DNA from: an uncultured Dorea sp.
Lineage (GTDB): Bacteria; Bacillota; Clostridia; Lachnospirales; Lachnospiraceae
Length of the DNA: 8,011 nucleotides
Direction: 5' to 3'
NCBI GenBank assembly: GCA_934307335.1
Contig: CAKRCL010000065.1
Span: forward strand, 1-8,011
Below are positions 6,957 through 8,011 of the stretch, piece by piece. Within the stretch, counting starts at the first letter, position 1, and each line of letters opens with the position of its first letter. Position numbers and translations under genes: made by a program. Below the pieces are notes generated by a model. It was not told where the DNA came from. It searched no databases and worked only from the letters and a program-made list of their open reading frames with translations.

Positions 6957-7072
6957 AAGCACGGCTAATTTTTGCTCGAAACATCATAAAAAAGCAGATT
7001 ATGCAAATTAATGGGATTTTAAGATAAAGATTATTGTGCAAAGTTGTGACATAATGAAGCTAATAAGAAACG

Positions 7073-7090
7073 GGTAGTTACATAATTACC
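7073..7090. repeat. Inverted repeat upstream of the binding-protein ribosome site
   Basis: GGTAGTTA (7073-7080) and TAATTACC (7083-7090) pair in 7 of 8 positions, with a G-T wobble at the eighth, around a 2-bp centre. It ends 24 bases before the AGGAGG. It may be a second operator or only an AT-rich dyad; a two-base loop makes an RNA hairpin less likely than a protein site. Confidence 0.25.
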
Positions 7091-7127
7091 AAAAACCAAT
7101 TACTAGAATGGTATAGGAGGAAAAAGA

Positions 7128-8011
7128 ATGAAAAAGAAAGTCATCAGTGCACTTTTATGTGCGACAATGGTTGCAACCATGTTAGTTGGATGCGGTGGAA
7201 GCTCCAGCAATTCCAAGTCATCTGGGGGAGATAGCAAAAAACTTGTATACTGGGCTATGTGGAGTCAGGACGAGCCACAGGCAAAAGTTATCCAGAATGC
7301 AATTGCAAAGTACACAGAGGATACAGGAGTTGAGGTAGACGTTCAGTTCAAGGGACGTTCCGGACAGCGTGAAGGTCTTCAGCCGGCACTCGATGCAAAA
7401 CAGACAATCGACCTCTTTGACGAGGACGTAAACCGTGTAAACGGATCTTGGGGAAAATATTTGTTAGATCTTGAGGATATAGCAAAAGATTACGAGGCAG
7501 AGCATGGCAATGAGACATTATTCAAGATTGCTCGTACAGCATATGCGGATGGAACACTTCATTCAATCCCATATCAGCCATCAATCTTCGGATTCTTCTA
7601 CAACAAGACATTATTTGACAAAGCTGGTATTCAAGAAGTTCCTACAACATGGGATGAGTTAGATGCAGCTTGTGCTAAATTAAAAGATGCTGGTATTACA
7701 CCGATCACAGCAGACGACGCTTACATGACATCATTCATCGGATATCATCTTGCAAGATATATCGGACAGGATGGAGTAAAATCTCTTGTAACTGGAAAAG
7801 AAGTAAATGGCGAGAACGTAACATGGGATGATGAGAGAGTTCTTGCAGCAGCAGAGAGCTTCGCAGATTTCGCTAAGAAAGGTTACTTCTCAAAGAACAT
7901 TGCAACAAATGTATACCCAGCAGGACAGAATCAAGAATTCGCTCCTGGAGATGCAGCAATCGTTATCTGTGGATCATGGCTTCCAAATGAGGCAAAAGCT
8001 TCTGTAGCTGA
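7128..8011 (+). CDS. Extracellular solute-binding lipoprotein, sugar ABC importer (5' part)
   Basis: The first 294 codons of a solute-binding protein, cut by the window end. It begins with a lipoprotein signal: MKKK, a hydrophobic stretch, then the lipobox LVGC with Cys22 as the lipid-modified residue, followed by a Ser/Gly/Lys-rich linker (23-37). The mature part starts KLVYWAMWSQDEPQ and contains IPYQPSIFGFFYNKTLFDKAGI and PTTWDELDAACAKL, both typical of family 1 sugar-binding proteins (CUT1 importers for oligosaccharides or related sugars). It would sit on the outer face of the membrane and hand sugar to a permease pair expected downstream, out of view. The start has a strong AGGAGG (7115-7120) seven bases before the ATG. 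Many codons end in C (TTC, AAC, TAC, ATC), unlike the upstream genes, suggesting high expression. The exact sugar is unknown. Confidence 0.92.
   Translation, partial: MKKKVISALLCATMVATMLVGCGGSSSNSKSSGGDSKKLVYWAMWSQDEPQAKVIQNAIAKYTEDTGVEVDVQFKGRSGQREGLQPALDAKQTIDLFDEDVNRVNGSWGKYLLDLEDIAKDYEAEHGNETLFKIARTAYADGTLHSIPYQPSIFGFFYNKTLFDKAGIQEVPTTWDELDAACAKLKDAGITPITADDAYMTSFIGYHLARYIGQDGVKSLVTGKEVNGENVTWDDERVLAAAESFADFAKKGYFSKNIATNVYPAGQNQEFAPGDAAIVICGSWLPNEAKASVA

Larger units (their letters stand above)
6829..7127 (+). other. Non-coding leader/promoter region of the binding-protein gene
   Basis: This 299-base AT-rich stretch has no credible gene. It holds a TTGTACAA palindrome (6896-6903), the inverted repeat at 6938-6956, a promoter candidate at 6923-6952, a second dyad at 7073-7090 and the AGGAGG ribosome binding site at 7115-7120. 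No terminator with a T-run was found after the DUF5107 stop, so read-through into the binding-protein gene is possible. If the promoter candidate is right, the transcript has a leader of about 170 bases; no known riboswitch was recognised in it. Confidence 0.6.

Noticed and set aside
6961..6995. Possible catabolite-repression (cre) site around TTTGCTCGAAACA
   Set aside because: The reverse complement has TG, a central CG and a CA-like end, but the spacing and flanks do not fit the cre consensus.
6775..7041. 88-residue reading frame on the - strand over the end of the DUF5107 gene and the following spacer
   Set aside because: It overlaps a well-supported gene, has a low-complexity AT-driven composition, and shows no recognisable domain.
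6829..7127. A riboswitch or attenuator in the long leader of the binding-protein gene
   Set aside because: The region is AT-rich with only short dyads. No conserved riboswitch core or terminator/antiterminator pair was recognised.

Overview
The window looks like chromosomal DNA from a low-to-moderate GC Firmicute, most likely a gut Lachnospiraceae (Clostridia). This rests on the 23S rRNA tail, strong AGGAGG-type ribosome binding sites, AT-rich spacers and the style of the proteins. The family is an inference; no species can be named from the sequence alone.

Layout. (1) Bases 1 to about 46 are the last bases of a 23S rRNA gene on the + strand. No 5S gene follows; an A/T-flanked hairpin at 117-151 ends the rRNA transcript and, read from the other side, also ends the gene facing it. 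(2) Bases 198-1082 (- strand) encode a LysR-type regulator. (3) Bases 1083-1263 are a divergent promoter region with an LTTR-like dyad and three copies of a 7-bp element spaced 24 bp apart. (4) Bases 1264-4743 (+ strand) hold two adjacent half-size ABC exporter genes. Each protein is a membrane domain fused to an ATPase domain. The ATPase motifs deviate from consensus in complementary ways, as expected for a heterodimeric exporter with one working and one degenerate ATP site. (5) Bases 4897-6828 (+) encode a 643-residue DUF5107-type protein with a mutarotase-like N-terminal region and TPR-like helices near the C-terminus. (6) Bases 6829-7127 are a non-coding, AT-rich leader/promoter region with inverted repeats. 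(7) From 7128 to the window edge runs the 5' part of a lipoprotein sugar-binding gene (CUT1-type ABC importer), cut off by the window end.

How they work together. The LysR protein probably controls the divergent exporter pair in response to an unknown ligand. The DUF5107 gene and the solute-binding lipoprotein look like the start of a separate carbohydrate-uptake locus that continues beyond the window. No mobile element, CRISPR array, tRNA or riboswitch was recognised. The genes are of known types; the least understood are the DUF5107 protein and the operator-like repeats in front of it and of the binding-protein gene.
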